From Gremmenia infestans (taxonomy: Eukaryota; Ascomycota; Leotiomycetes; Helotiales; Hamatocanthoscyphaceae), in assembly GCA_032629725.1 (NCBI GenBank), contig JAFEVB010000020.1, positions 394,501 through 458,500 of the forward strand: a stretch of DNA of 64,000 nt. Reading direction: 5' to 3'. The translations under genes were made by a program, and so were the position numbers. Each line of letters opens with the position of its first letter. Position 1 is the stretch's first letter. The notes beneath the pieces were generated by a model that did not search any database, was not told the DNA's origin, and saw nothing but the letters and a program-made list of their open reading frames with translations. This document shows, in pieces, positions 33,771 to 45,699 of this stretch.

Positions 33771-36700
33771 TTATTGACCATGGTGTTTCCACCCATCAGG
33801 GCCTTGGGGCATATGTTGATGACCTGGGAAGTGAGGAGGCCAGTCATGAGGGTACCCGGGGTAGGCTGGGGTTGATGGTATAGCTGTGGCTGTTGCGCCG
33901 TTTTTGGAAGAGGCTGATGTGATGAGTGTCGAAGGGACTGTGGGGCATGTTAGTTACCGTTAATGTGATTAGAAGGAGAGGACGGGAAGGAGAATAGGGA
34001 AACTTACTCGGGTAAGCAGGTGGTGGTGGAGGAGTGTAATAACTCTCAGCTGAAGTCGTCGTCGTTGAAGCTCCCCCTTCACCCTCGGTACAAGTATTGG
34101 TTGCCTTTGAGCTTGAGCTTACAGCGCTGCTGTAGATCGATGAAGAAGAAATTGAGAAAGTACTAGTCTTGGTGATCGAAGAGCTTGTGAAAGTACTACT
34201 CCCGGTAGCTCCCACTGCCGTCGTCGAGTTTGTTGCTGGGTATGGAACACTTGATATGGTCGCAGACGCTGAAGTTGTCGAAGCTTCCTCCTCAGTGCAA
34301 GTGCTAGAGCTGACAGCACCACTGTAAATTGACGTAGAAGAAATGATGAAAGTACTGCTCCCGGTAGGTCCTACGGTCGTCGAGTTTGATGCTGGGTACG
34401 GCACACTGGATGTAGCCGTGGTAGCGTACGACGAGAACGGTGTGCTCGTGCTAGTGCTTGTATAACTAACAGTCGACGACTCATACGTGAAGCTGCTTTG
34501 CGTCGATGATATCGAGGAGTTGACAGTTCCGATTACAGTGGAGCTCGAAGGCGATGGGTCTGTGTATACAGCAGTCGACGAAGTCCCCGCACCACTATCC
34601 GTTGTAGACGACGTAGGATCCCCCGTCCCCGTAGCCCCAATACTGCTCGTGGAATTCGACGCTGTTGGGTAAGGTGCGCTTGAGTATCCGACGGATGAGG
34701 ATACGACGCCCGAGACTGTGCTTGAGTGATGATGATGATGCGGCTTGGTTGTGCTGCTTGTCAAGCTGCCAGTTCCTGTAGCCCCAGCAGCGCTTGTGGA
34801 ATTCGATGCTGTAGGGTATGGGTAAGGTGCGCTTGAGTGTTCCGTAGATGAGGATATGCCACCCGAGGCCGACACGGTGCTTGAGTGTCGATGATGGGGC
34901 TTTGTTTTGCTGCTTGTCGAGCTTGATCCAGCGCCATATGTCGAATTGTACGCTGGGTAACCCGCGCTCGAGGAAATGGATGTTTCTATTCCACTGGCGG
35001 ATGAATAGACAGATGTGACGCTCCCTGGGACTGTCGGGCCAAGCGAGGACGTTGAGTTCGAGGCTGTAGGATATGGCACACTGCTCTCAACTGTCGACGA
35101 GACTGCACTCCCAGACACATAGGATGAGACTGAAGTGAGAGGTACAGTGCCAACTGAAGTCGGGTAGCCACCGGAGCCAGTTGAGAGAACCGCTGATGCC
35201 GATGTCGAATTTGCAGTTGGGTATGGCGCTGAAGGGGTTTCGGAAGATGAAGTGATGGCCCCAGAAACAACACCTGTACCAGTGGACAAGATGACACTAG
35301 ACCCAGTTCCAGTGAAAGTGGACTTAGTTCTGGTCCTTGATTTGGTATAATTCCTCGAAGCGTAACCAGTAATTGATGAGCTTACACTTCCAGTAGGCAA
35401 GATTGTGACCGTTGCGTTTGAAATCGTATAAGGAGCGGAAGTTGTCCCGGCACTGCTTTCGGATGCACCAGTGCTCAGAGGAAATGAGCTTGAGCTAGTA
35501 CCTGAAGTAGGGAAGCTCGCCGTCGTTGAGTTGGGAAAGCTGTATGGGCCGGACGAAGAAGTGGAAACTCCCGTACCAGTTGCTCCGCCCTCTGTGCCAG
35601 AGGAGCTGGGAATCTCGCTGGATGTGGAAATTCCATATGGCGCGGAACTGGTCAGAGAAGATGATGGATACAAAGAGCTTGAGGATGGGTCAGGCACCGT
35701 CACAGTGGTAGTCTGATAAACAGTTATTCGGGTTGTCGTTGTGATATCTGGAGCGCTTGCAGAATTCGAGATGCTTGCTAATGATTCTGAACTGCTGTAT
35801 GCTGTCACAGAGACTGAAGATGTCACATGCACAGTGGTGATGGTGTCGCTGCTACTGCTTGGAGCGGGGTATGCATTTACACTAGACGAACTGGTGTAGT
35901 AGACAGGACTCGAGGCACTTGAAGACGTGGAAGTTAGGCCCCCACCGTTGGTGCTTGTTCGAACAGCAGACGAACTGGCGACGGATGCAGTAGATGTATG
36001 AATACAAGAGCAAGCTGACGAGATCTTCCAAGGGTTATCATCACAATTCGAGACGAAGTGAGGGAGGGCGGTTGTAGTGGGGTATATGCCAGCTGTATAC
36101 GATGCGCAAAATTCTACTCCGAGAGATGAGATACCGATTATTTGACGAAGGCAATTGTTGTGATGACAGTCATGTGGCTTAGTTGTGGATATAGGGGGAA
36201 TATATATTGATGTCGTTGATGGAATATAAATATCCGTGGTAGATTCCGATGTTGACTCGCCACCTGTTGCGGATGATGCTCTAGCACTTGAAGAGTCTGA
36301 TGATGCTGCCACAAGAGAGCTGGATGAGGTGCCATAATCATATTCGATCGAACTATCTGTGTATAGTGGGGGAGATGCAGAGGAACTTGTCGACTCGGTT
36401 GTGACAGTTCCACCATTTTCCTCGCTTGACGAAGGAAGGTATGCGGGATAAGAGTATTCAGAAGAGCTGGATGAAGCGCTGGTGAGAGTTACTGGATAGT
36501 CCAGACTTGCCGATGCAGAACTGGATGAAGGTAGCTGGTCGGTGCCACTCGCTACCGAATTAGTGTTGGGAAAGTAGGAAATGTTGAATGATGAAGAGGT
36601 TGAGGGTTGGGCGATGGGGGCGGTGGAAGACCCAGCAGTAATTGACCCGGAAGACGAAGCAGGGAGAGTACCAGACACGACATACGAATATGAAGCTGAT

Positions 36701-37096
36701 GACAAGGCAGTAGAGGCTACGCTCGGGAGGTAGCTCTCAGAAGTAGCTACAGAAGAAGCTAAACGGTGTAAGTTAACTGCCAAACAGTAGGGATGAAGTT
36801 CACCCACGGGTATACGCCGAATTGGAACTGGATGTGGTTTCACCCGAGGCTTCGGAGGTCTCAGATGTGGACGACAAAATAGAGCTAGACATTCTCTTCA
36901 TTGTCGGGGAAGGACCGTAACCGCCATAGTTGTAGCCCCCATTTCCGAGAGTTGAAGTATATACCTCATAAGCTGGAGGTGCATAGTCGTTGTCTTTTCG
37001 AGGTTTGAGCCATGATGGAGCAGCTTGGGTAGCTGGAATTAAAGCTAGCAGAATTGAAGTGGACGCGATGCCAATGTTCAGAGTTGTGATTCTCAT
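33771..37096 (-). CDS. Ser/Thr-rich secreted cell-surface protein
   Basis: Predicted O-glycosylated wall or adhesin-like protein. Exons 37096-36808, 36758-34008 and 33937-33771 give 1068 residues. Residues 1-25 form a signal peptide ending near ATQAAPSW. The bulk is Ser/Thr, with at least eight units around APYPTASNST, each carrying an N-glycosylation site, plus KPHHRHSSTVS and KPHHHHHSSTVS His clusters. A Cys module sits at about residues 290-345 (CHHNNCLRQI, FCASY, LPHFVSNC, SSACSCI), of a type common in fungal surface proteins. Using the third exon (intron 33938-34007) replaces a basic read-through tail by PSTLITSASS..WKHHGQ. There is no hydrophobic GPI-anchor tail. It would be a Pmt1-type O-mannosylation client. 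Confidence 0.8.
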
Positions 37097-38847
37097 GTTG
37101 AGCTGATAGCACAAGTCAATATATGCATGTTTGATAGAAACGCTTGAAATAGGAGATCTTTTCGGTGTTCCAAAGATGGAGTGATAGAATCAAACAAATA
37201 CAAAAGACTCACGGAATGTCTTCAGAGTGACTTGAGTTCTAAGTTGGTGCCACGAAAGAGTGTAATGCTGTCAAAGCAGGTTAGAGGTGGCGAAAGACAA
37301 CTGATCCGTTAGTCGTTCACGAAAAGCGTCACGAAGACCAGCACGAGAAGACAAATTGGTGTCGATGAGGAAGGTTAAGGAGACAAAGCATCGAAAGAGA
37401 GCGGATGGAGAGGAATATAAATTATATGAAGGCTCCAAAAACAAGTGCTACTGAATAGCACCGGAATCACCTGGCCCACTCCTTCCCGTTCGCAGATACC
37501 AGAGCATCCTTCCTAAATCACATATCAAAAGCCTTTTTCTTTCATTTGCTTCATCAAAAGGAGTGAGAATTCAGCCAACCAAGATTGAAGTAACCGGTAG
37601 GTGGATTTCATCATAAACTGAGTACACACTGTTTCATGGGTTTCCTAGTACTGCGCAATATGTCCATGGCAGGTACCCGTTTTGTGACTACTGCACAGTT
37701 GAGATGGCAGCGAGCTTTCCATGGACCAAACCCAATTACTGGAGAAACATGTGCAATCAGAATCCAAGTCCATGCTCAGGTAATGGGAAAATCCCAGAAG
37801 CGACGCTGTACAGTAAAATTTCTCGAGCTCGCGAGAGTGTTCGAGTAACACTTGCCGAGGAACCATGCATACTTACCAATCTGACGAGACAGGGGTAGCG
37901 TGCGGCTTCCCGTTGCATATGGGATTGGTATGCTTGTTCCTGCATTTGGGGTCGATACCAGTTCGATTTAATTGTGATCACTCGATTAAAAGATGACAGT
38001 TCAGTTGGTTGAGTTCAAGCCATGTTTCGTCTAAACAGCATGTTGCTTAGCGTAGAAACTCTATTTGTGTATGAGACAGCATATGCCGAAAGGAATAGGG
38101 TTCATCTGATCTGACCTACTAGACCTGGGAGAGGAGAGGAACCCCGCCCCGTGAAATTCACGAGCCGCTAACCTGCATATAAACACTGTAGCAGCCGCGA
38201 GAAGCTCTCCTACCGTACCGCAGTCACGCTGCAAACGCACCGTTGGCTGCGGCTACCGACTTAACATCTCGAGGAAATACTCCGTTTGATTGGTAGATGC
38301 CCAAGTGGCGTTTGCAGCGGTTGTCTGGATCTCCGCTTTCACTGCAGCTGGAGAGCACCTGATGCTGTGCTGTCTTCTTTGGATTCATTAGAGTTGATGG
38401 ATTCACGACTTTACAAATGCAATGCTGTGAGCTGTGCGCGCCAAAAGCACACGATCTTAACGCAACGTTTGCATTATCTAGATCGTGACGCAAGATGATG
38501 ATACTCAAGAACCGATAATGGCACCGCCTACTTGATATCGCCGAGTATGGTTGTTGGCATCATGAATTTGACATGCAATAGGTTGTATTAAAACATTGAT
38601 ATTTCCTGTCATAAACGTTCCTTGATTCCCTTTTCCCGTTCCCGTCCTCAGACGCCACGCTGCGAAGCTCATATAACAAACGAATTGTAAAAGGAAAAGT
38701 GGACTCGAACCGACGAGGTGGAAATGTGGTGGCTGCAAGAACTCGAAAAAGTAACACCTGTGCCTTGGAAGCAAGTATGTATGTAACGACGCGATCGGAC
38801 GATGGTAGTACAATCAGGTCTACATCTCGGGTGGCTACAGTCTATAC
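37097..38847. other. intergenic region, no gene seen
   Basis: About 1.75 kb between the surface-protein promoter side and the 3' end of the EI24-like gene. The part next to 37096 should be the surface-protein promoter. Short open frames show no family features. A tRNA-like box B near 38700 was checked and rejected. Confidence 0.5.
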
Positions 38848-40276
38848 TCAAGCGGCCTTCTTAGATTCATCCCGAGTTTTTGGGCTCTGCATCTCGGTCA
38901 TTGAGGTATTATTGCTTTCAATACTGTCCAACCAATTAGCAGGGGGCTTCTATGGAGAAAGAGGGGAAAAAGCAATAAATGTGACTTACTCGGCTGCCCA
39001 CAGGGCTGCACCAACTGTGAGGTGTCAGTAATGGGGAACAATTGCGGTGAAAAAGACTCATACCAGTGTTGGTGAAGGCGAAGAGAATTGATGCAATGGG
39101 GATCAACTCAAGGAGAGTGGCAATTGTTCCGAATCTGTTTGGTGTCAGGTGGCTGTAATGTAGCGCGTTGTGGAGACACATTAATGGCGGGGGGATTCAG
39201 GGCGACGGAACCAGTATACAATCACCGGTATAGAACATTTTCTTTCTCCGACAGCCATATCCACGCTGCATGGTGGCGCATCTTGGCGCATCTTGGCCGT
39301 CCGAGCACTTGTTCAGATATAGTGTTCGGCACGTGGTGTATATATACTGATATCGCCTTGAATGAGACACGGAATGAGAGCTAAACTTACGCGGTGTAAG
39401 GAGCCGTGTTCTCCTTGAGCCACTGCTCTCTCTGCGAGTTGGACCACTTCTTCAGCTGAAAGTACTTTGGCAAGGTTAGCAACCGCGACTTTACAGCAAG
39501 GGAATTTGTGACTTACGCGGGTGTGCACAGCATTTCCTCTAGCCTTTCCCTGCAACAGGACAAATATGACAGTGCCCACAATCGGGATGAAGTTCAAGGG
39601 CAGATACATGACGTATCGGATGAAGGCTTTTGGCGTGAACTTCTCAAACGGACTCTTAATTAACTTTCCCAGCTTCGCAATTGGATCATTAAAATTGCCG
39701 GCCTTCAACTGACGGCCCTCGGACAAGACTCCAGTTTGCTTTCTCGCAACCAACACACCGTCAAATGTATCCACCAACGCGTCTTGGATGAGGAAGTTCT
39801 TCGAGAGGAGGGTTATGATGGTAGAGGATTCGGAGAGCGTGAGCAGGATGGTGGTGATGGCTGCGAGGGGCCCATTGACGACGGAAAGCACAGCTGCTTG
39901 GGGTAGGTATGCGAAAATGAACATGAAGGATATGACGCCCAAGGAGAGGGTCATGGTAGGAGCAAGTTTCGAGAGAAGGGGCTTCCATAAAGAGCGGTGG
40001 GAAAGGAAATAAAAGATTCCCTGAAGGAGTCAATCAAGTGCAGAGGCGTCAACTGGGTGGAGGATGAGGATGAGGATGTACCTTGATGGGATAAAGGTAT
40101 GCTCCAGATCTAGCAGCTGATTGTGCCAGTGCCTTTGCCTTGTTAAAGTCCTCGACGCTGTGAATTTGGATTTTAGATCAGTACACAAATGTATTACCAT
40201 AACAGACAGAGCAGTCGCAGAGCACTCACGCAACCTCCTTGGCCTTGGTCTTTGCGCTGTCGATAGAGCTTGACAT
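38848..40276 (-). CDS. EI24/CysZ-like membrane protein (Rrt8/Lds family)
   Basis: Seven exons (40276-40230, 40157-40082, 40020-39517, 39455-39391, 39134-39064, 39014-38990, 38923-38848) give 287 residues, all joined in frame. The N-terminus is a charged helix. The membrane part starts with GIFYFLSHRSLWKPLLSKL, then several hydrophobic segments (LGVISFMFIFAYLPQAAVLS, GPLAAITTILLTLSE, MYLPLNFIPIVGTVIFVLLQ, TLLELIPIASILFAF). This layout resembles the EI24/CysZ superfamily, including yeast Rrt8, Lds1 and Lds2, linked to outer spore wall and lipid droplets. The last acceptor (38924) was chosen because it gives AADIESNNTS and an open tail, while nearer AGs lead to odd C-termini. The family call is moderate. 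Confidence 0.7.
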
Positions 40277-41567
40277 ATTGGATGATGAGGGGGGGGGGAT
40301 AATTTGGTATCAAGAGGGGTTCTCAGAGATTATCCGGGGAGAAAGATCTTTGGTGTTTTCCTTTCTAGGATTATGGAGGTGTTTGTACTTGTAGGCGGGG
40401 TTTTTTTTGATAGTCATCATATCATCATCCGCCTCGTTCCAAGCAAGCAAGTCATTGTGCATTACCTGGGTATTTCTTGCCAGGGCTAGGAATGAGCTCT
40501 TAAGCCGGTGATGTCATGCGGCCGCTAGGCTAAGTACGCTGGATGGGATGGCTCGGATGGATGGGATGGGATGTGGGTCTGGTGGGTAGCTTTAGCGATA
40601 GATCCTCGTGATTCAGGGGTAGACGGGTCAAGGGTCACGAGACCGTACAATTTGAACCTTAACTTCAGCTCTTTAACCTCCATTTCATCCTCAGCTTCAA
40701 AAACAATGTTCCATAGTACAGCCCTAACATGTGTGGAATCGATTGACTCGTCATCTATGGCTATTATATAGTTGCGTGTCATGTGGAAAGAATCTCATCA
40801 TTAGTGTTGCTTGCAAGTACAGATGCACGTTGGATTCATGAGATGTTAAGCCAGGCGCGGGTGAGTATGTTGTTGCTAATTAGGGCGCATCAAGCGACGT
40901 CGAGATCCTCTCGATCAATGGTCACTGGTCACTCCGCACCTTCATCTCCAGCTTCAACTTTATCGTCTTGTCATTTTGTTTCTTGCGTTCCAATTGAGTT
41001 TTGCAATCTATATATGGAGTCAAGTATCTGGTGGCATTATCCTACAAACAAGTCATTCATCATCTCACCAAAAGCCGGAAAAATGAGCGACCGGATTACT
41101 GTTGCGGTGGTACGAACCAGTCATCCACTGTATTACCGCTACTAAGAAAAAATAACAACTCACAGCAACACAAATAGACCAGTCCAGAGCTCGGCACCAG
41201 GAAAAAACTGTTTAGTATACTGAGGGCATTGTAATGTCTGAATCGATGATAGTGGCTAGTCCTTTGTTTCAGCCAGCAGGCAAACACACGTGATAGGCAT
41301 CCCTCCAATGTCTCACGGTCTATCACCATCAATCAAGTTTCTATCACATTTGGTCTCTGGGGCCTGAAGTATCTGGTAGGACCAATTAATATTATGCCGC
41401 GTATCATGTGTTTTCGTGTTCTTTTCGCGCAAGGGGGCGCGTTGCCTTGCGTCTCCCTTTTCCATCGCGCCTTGGAAGCTTCTATATAGATGACCAGATT
41501 CCACTTCAATCTGCTGCGTCATCATTGCAACCACAAATTTTCTATTCATCTTCCCAAGCTACCCATA
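40277..41567. other. intergenic region; one weak open frame
   Basis: About 1.3 kb between two divergently transcribed genes. A minus-strand ATG frame (40782-40525, 85 residues, acidic with a Ser/Pro-His tail) is the only candidate, without family features or splice partners. A GGATG microsatellite lies at 40538-40578. Confidence 0.45.
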
Positions 41568-43256
41568 ATGGCAACTTGTAGCCAAGCAATATCAATCTCG
41601 AGCTCGTTTGATGATGGGCTCTCCTCAACCTCTGCTTTGGACCAGATGAAAGCAGCTGTTAATGGATACGTTTCAAACTACTGCTGTGGAGGGAACATCC
41701 CAATCACCACCGACAAAATCATCCATTCTGCAACTAGTGCATACCAACCAATCCGCGCTCCACCTGTCTCCCTCAGATGGGACCTTTTCAAGGAAGCTGG
41801 ACAAGCCCGCTACATCCATTTCCCACTGGATGCACCTGTTGATGGTCACCACACCGACAAGCAAGACCACATGTTTCAGGAACTACTTGAAGCTTGCGAC
41901 CCTGCTACCTTTGGACTAGGTGGGAGAGATGTTCTCGATGAGCAATATCGCAAGGCTGGAAAACTCGATACCAATCGCTTCTCTACCAACTTCCATCCTC
42001 ACGATTATGGCATTGTCGATACGATTAGTCAGAGCTTGTTGCCGAATGCTCTTTCGCATATCATGAAGGATAGGGTCGAGCACAGAGGTGTTTTGGCGGA
42101 GCTTTATAAACTGAACGTAAGTTTCCAATCTGCCTATCCAAATTTATGAAACTTGCTCATACTACATGTCCAGGTTTACTCAGGCCCAGTAGGCAAGTTC
42201 CAAGCCCACGTCGATACTCCAAGAGGCGCTACTCAATTCGGCTCACTGGTTGTTTGCCTCCCAAATCCATTTGATGGTATGTCTTTCCCGCATAGATGAG
42301 CACAATTCTCTACTAACGATGAGACTGTAGGCGGCCAATTCCATGTCACCCACAAGGGTCACTCCACAATCTTTGACTGGGATGAAAATGCCACTTCCAT
42401 CCAGTGGGCGGCCTTTTACAGCGACTGCGAGCATGAAGTCCTGGAAGTCACAGAGGGAAATCGCATTACATTGACATATAATTTGTATTGTGTGGAGAAT
42501 ATGGGTGGGGTAGTGCAATCCCACCCAACAGCGGATGCTGCAGTCTTCCCATTGATGCAGACCGCAAAAGAACTTCTGAAAGATGACAACTTTATGATAA
42601 CAGGTAAGATCCTATCTAACTAACCTCTCCTCTCATTCATTGACCGCTCTTTCAAAGGTGGAATCATGGGATTCTATTGCGCCCACATGTATGCCCACAA
42701 CAACAAGACCACTGAGAAGCTCATGCCATTTGCTCTCAAAGGCATCGACGTCGCCATCTTCAGTGTTTTCCTGAAGCTTGGCCTTAAAGTCAGCGTGCGA
42801 CCCGTGCTTCAGGATAAGGATGATTCCGACGACGAGTATTCCGACGAGGACATCTACGATTCTGATGAATCCCAGCATGCGCTATCTAAGCACGAACGTA
42901 CCCAACATGTGGGCGACGCCTTCCACCCCATCAAGTTTCTAGAAGGCGGCGAAATGTCCGGGCATGAGAAACGCGAAGTACATACCCCTATCTCATACAA
43001 TTACATAACCAGTAAACTTACAAATATCGCTACCTAGGAGTTGCAAACTCACTGGCCGAACCATCGTGTCCACGACGTGCTATGGCTTAACTCGCCGTCT
43101 CCGCTTCGCCATTACAATCCAGGCGGCGGCTGGGAAGTGGCGTATGCGAGGATCGCATATGGGAATCAAGCGGAGCTGGAATGGAGATACTCTCATGCTA
43201 CGATCATGGTTACTATCCCATCGGCGGGAGAGAGGGAAGGTGTGTACGAACTGTGA
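41568..43256 (+). CDS. 2-oxoglutarate/Fe(II)-dependent oxygenase
   Basis: Five exons (41568-42116, 42174-42276, 42331-42603, 42658-42977, 43038-43256) give 487 residues. The double-stranded beta-helix core carries the iron ligands HVD (QAHVDTPRG) and the distal His in DCEHEV, with the 2-oxoglutarate-binding Arg in EGNRITLTYNL. GSLVVCLPNPFDGGQFHVTHKGH lies between them. This is the fungal prolyl-4-hydroxylase-like group with a C-terminal half unique to fungi (acidic DDSDDEYSDED segment, then an AYGNQAELEWRYSHATIMVTIP end). The last intron (42978-43037) removes a short read-through ending in TAG. Substrate unknown; relatives hydroxylate proteins or small molecules. Confidence 0.87.
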
Positions 43257-43581
43257 GGTTGTGGGGACTATATAGTCCGTCATTGGACGGAGCTTGCTTT
43301 CGTTTTTGTTGTTTATTCTGGATGTGCTACATCTGTTTAATAAGGATTCTTGCAGCCTGCTAGCTATACGTTGAGGAATCTCATATCGTCCCGTTTCCAT
43401 TTCGGTGCGCTGCAAAGTATCGCAGTATCCATTCCCTGATAAGAACCAGACAACAAGACCAGACAAACGAGCCCCTTCTCGCCAAATGCGCTCGAGAGAA
43501 AACAAGAGTGTACATCCATTAACCGATTCCGAATCTCCAGGGAATATTCATTATCAATATCCATACAAATGAATCCTAATC
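43257..43581. other. intergenic flank of the retrotransposon
   Basis: About 325 bp between the oxygenase gene and the 5' LTR target duplication. Nothing recognised. Confidence 0.6.
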
Positions 43582-43586
43582 CCCCT

Positions 43587-44052
43587 TGTTACGAAGGCAA
43601 CATGTAACTAGGGGACCTTAGGCTTAATATCTAGTTCGCTAGGCATAGGAGAACCCCTAGGAGAAAGAAGGTTCCTTTATAGTAGCTAGTGTAATAACCA
43701 CGCATATTAGTCAGCCGGCTATATAACGCGTTATATAGATGGATTATTTAGATTGCAATAATCTATATAATCCGGGATCGGTAGAATTAGAATAATCCAT
43801 ATAATCTAGGATATAAAGGTTCTATATAAGACTAGGTTATTACCTATTAGATAGGAGCTTTATGCTTAACTTAAATAGTATTTCCTAATATACGCTTATT
43901 ACTTTATACTTTATAATAAGCTATACTCCTAAGTATAGCAACTAGTAATCTATTAATAGATATTAATATTAACCTAATAATAACTTAGGTCTAGGGACCT
44001 ACTTAAGTTATAAGACTTACCCTAGCACTATATAAGCTAGGCAATCGTTACA
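43587..44052 (+). repeat. 5' LTR of the chromovirus
   Basis: Begins TGTTACGAAGG and ends GATCGTTACA-like (here AATCGTTACA); 466 bp, same length as the 3' copy. Confidence 0.92.
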
Positions 44053-44188
44053 CTTTAAGCACTAGTCTCTTTATTAATAGAATAATATTATCTACTAGAT
44101 CTACTAAAGGGAAAAACACCCTAACCCTAACGCCAACTCTAGCTTCTACGCTAGTGCTAGCCTAAACTCTCGCGGTATAGGAATAAAC

Positions 44189-44950
44189 TGCGATTATTAA
44201 GACACCTAACACGTTCTATAAGGATAAAGGCAAGTTAGATAACTTCCTAACTTTAATAGATATATACATCCTATTTAACTAATACTTATTTAGAACTAAG
44301 GCAGCAAAGGTTATCTATATAATTAGTTACCTTTAGGACATAGCCTTTAACTAGGTTAAGACCTATATTAATAACTTTATAGCAAATAAAACCAGTTAAG
44401 GGCAAGTTATAACCAGAGCAAGGACCTTAACTTAGACTATATTTATAAGCTATAAGGCATTCAAGAAAAACATCCGATAAGTCTTTAGCGACCTTAAATA
44501 GTAAAGCATAGCTAAACAGGAGCTATAACAACTAAAGCAGAATAAGTTAGCCTCTAAGTATATAGCTAGGTTCTAGTAGTATTTAGATATAGCAGGATAG
44601 AGCAACCGCGCCCTAACCAGCTAGTACTACGCAGGACTAAAGGACTTTATTAAGGATAAGCTAACTAGGATAGACCAACTAAATAGTCTCGCCAAAATAA
44701 TTAAAGAAGCGGTTAAGATTAATAACCGATTCTTTAAAAGGTCCCTTAAACGGAAAAAGACCTATAACTTTAGTAAACAATCAAAAAAGATAGGATTAAT
44801 AGCAAGAAAGGATTAGGGGGACCTAATAGAAATTAACGCCGCTTACTAAAAGCTAAACCCGCTCTTTAGGGAGAAATAGGATAAGCGATATTAAAAGGGA
44901 CTTTATTTTAAGTATGGATTACCTAGACACCTAGTATCCTCTTATAGGTA
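44189..44950 (+). pseudogene. degenerate gag region with ruined zinc knuckle
   Basis: Reading in the gag frame gives PNTFYKDKGKLDNFL early on, a typical start of the Ty3 gag core, then several in-frame TAG/TAA codons. The knuckle at about 44901-44948 reads LYFKYGLPRHL..SYR, where a functional one would have Cys at the Tyr positions; each change is TGT/TGC to TAT. Non-functional. Confidence 0.75.
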
Positions 44951-45699
44951 GAAGAAAAGGAAAAGACCCTAAAAAAAACGAAATATAAGCGCAGCTATAT
45001 AAACCTTAGGTGCAGCATTATAACCAGACCCTAAGGGGTAGGAGTATAGCATATAACTACCTAAGTATAAAAGCTAGGAAATAAACGCAGAAAAGAAGGC
45101 AAGCCTATCTTAGAATCCCACGGACCAGCTACCTAATATAGATAAAGAATAGATTATAGCTAGTAATAAGCTTTCTATAGGAAACTAGTAGGAACCTAAA
45201 GAGGGGAATAAACCGGCCTTTAAAGGGGACTTCTAGCTAGGAATAGAGAAACTAGAAGAAAGCATATACTATATAGTTATATACCAAGACATATAATAAG
45301 TCGTCTTTAGGGCACCTTAACGGCCTAGGATTGTTAAAAGCATCCCTAGAGAGAAGATACTAAAGCTAAGCTTAATTATAGAGCTAGGAGATATCTAGGA
45401 AATCACTAGTAAAGAGTTAGGCAAACGCATTTAGAGGAAAATAACTTTTCCTCTATTTCCTATAAACCTAACAATTTTCGCCTAGTAATATATTAGTAAT
45501 AAAGCATAAAGCATATTCGCGCTAAACACCCTGTACTAACTAATAAGGTAGGAAAGCAGTTACTAACTATAAGAAAACCAATTTATAGGATATAAGGTCC
45601 TAGAAGAAAGACAACCAGGAAAGCAAGTGGCGGCTATAGAGAGCTAAAACCATATAACGCTAAACGCCTATACTAGAGGAAAGGAGCTATAGATCATGC

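Noticed and set aside
38690..38775. tRNA-like gene on the minus strand (GGTTCGAGTCC box B)
   Set aside because: The bases around the T-loop do not form a T-stem, and no box A or paired acceptor stem was found.
40525..40782. 85-residue acidic ORF on the minus strand
   Set aside because: No homology features, no splice partners, lies in a probable promoter region. Kept only as a weak candidate.
44118..44134. CCCTAACCCTAA telomere-like repeat
   Set aside because: Only two units inside the retrotransposon, with no extension.
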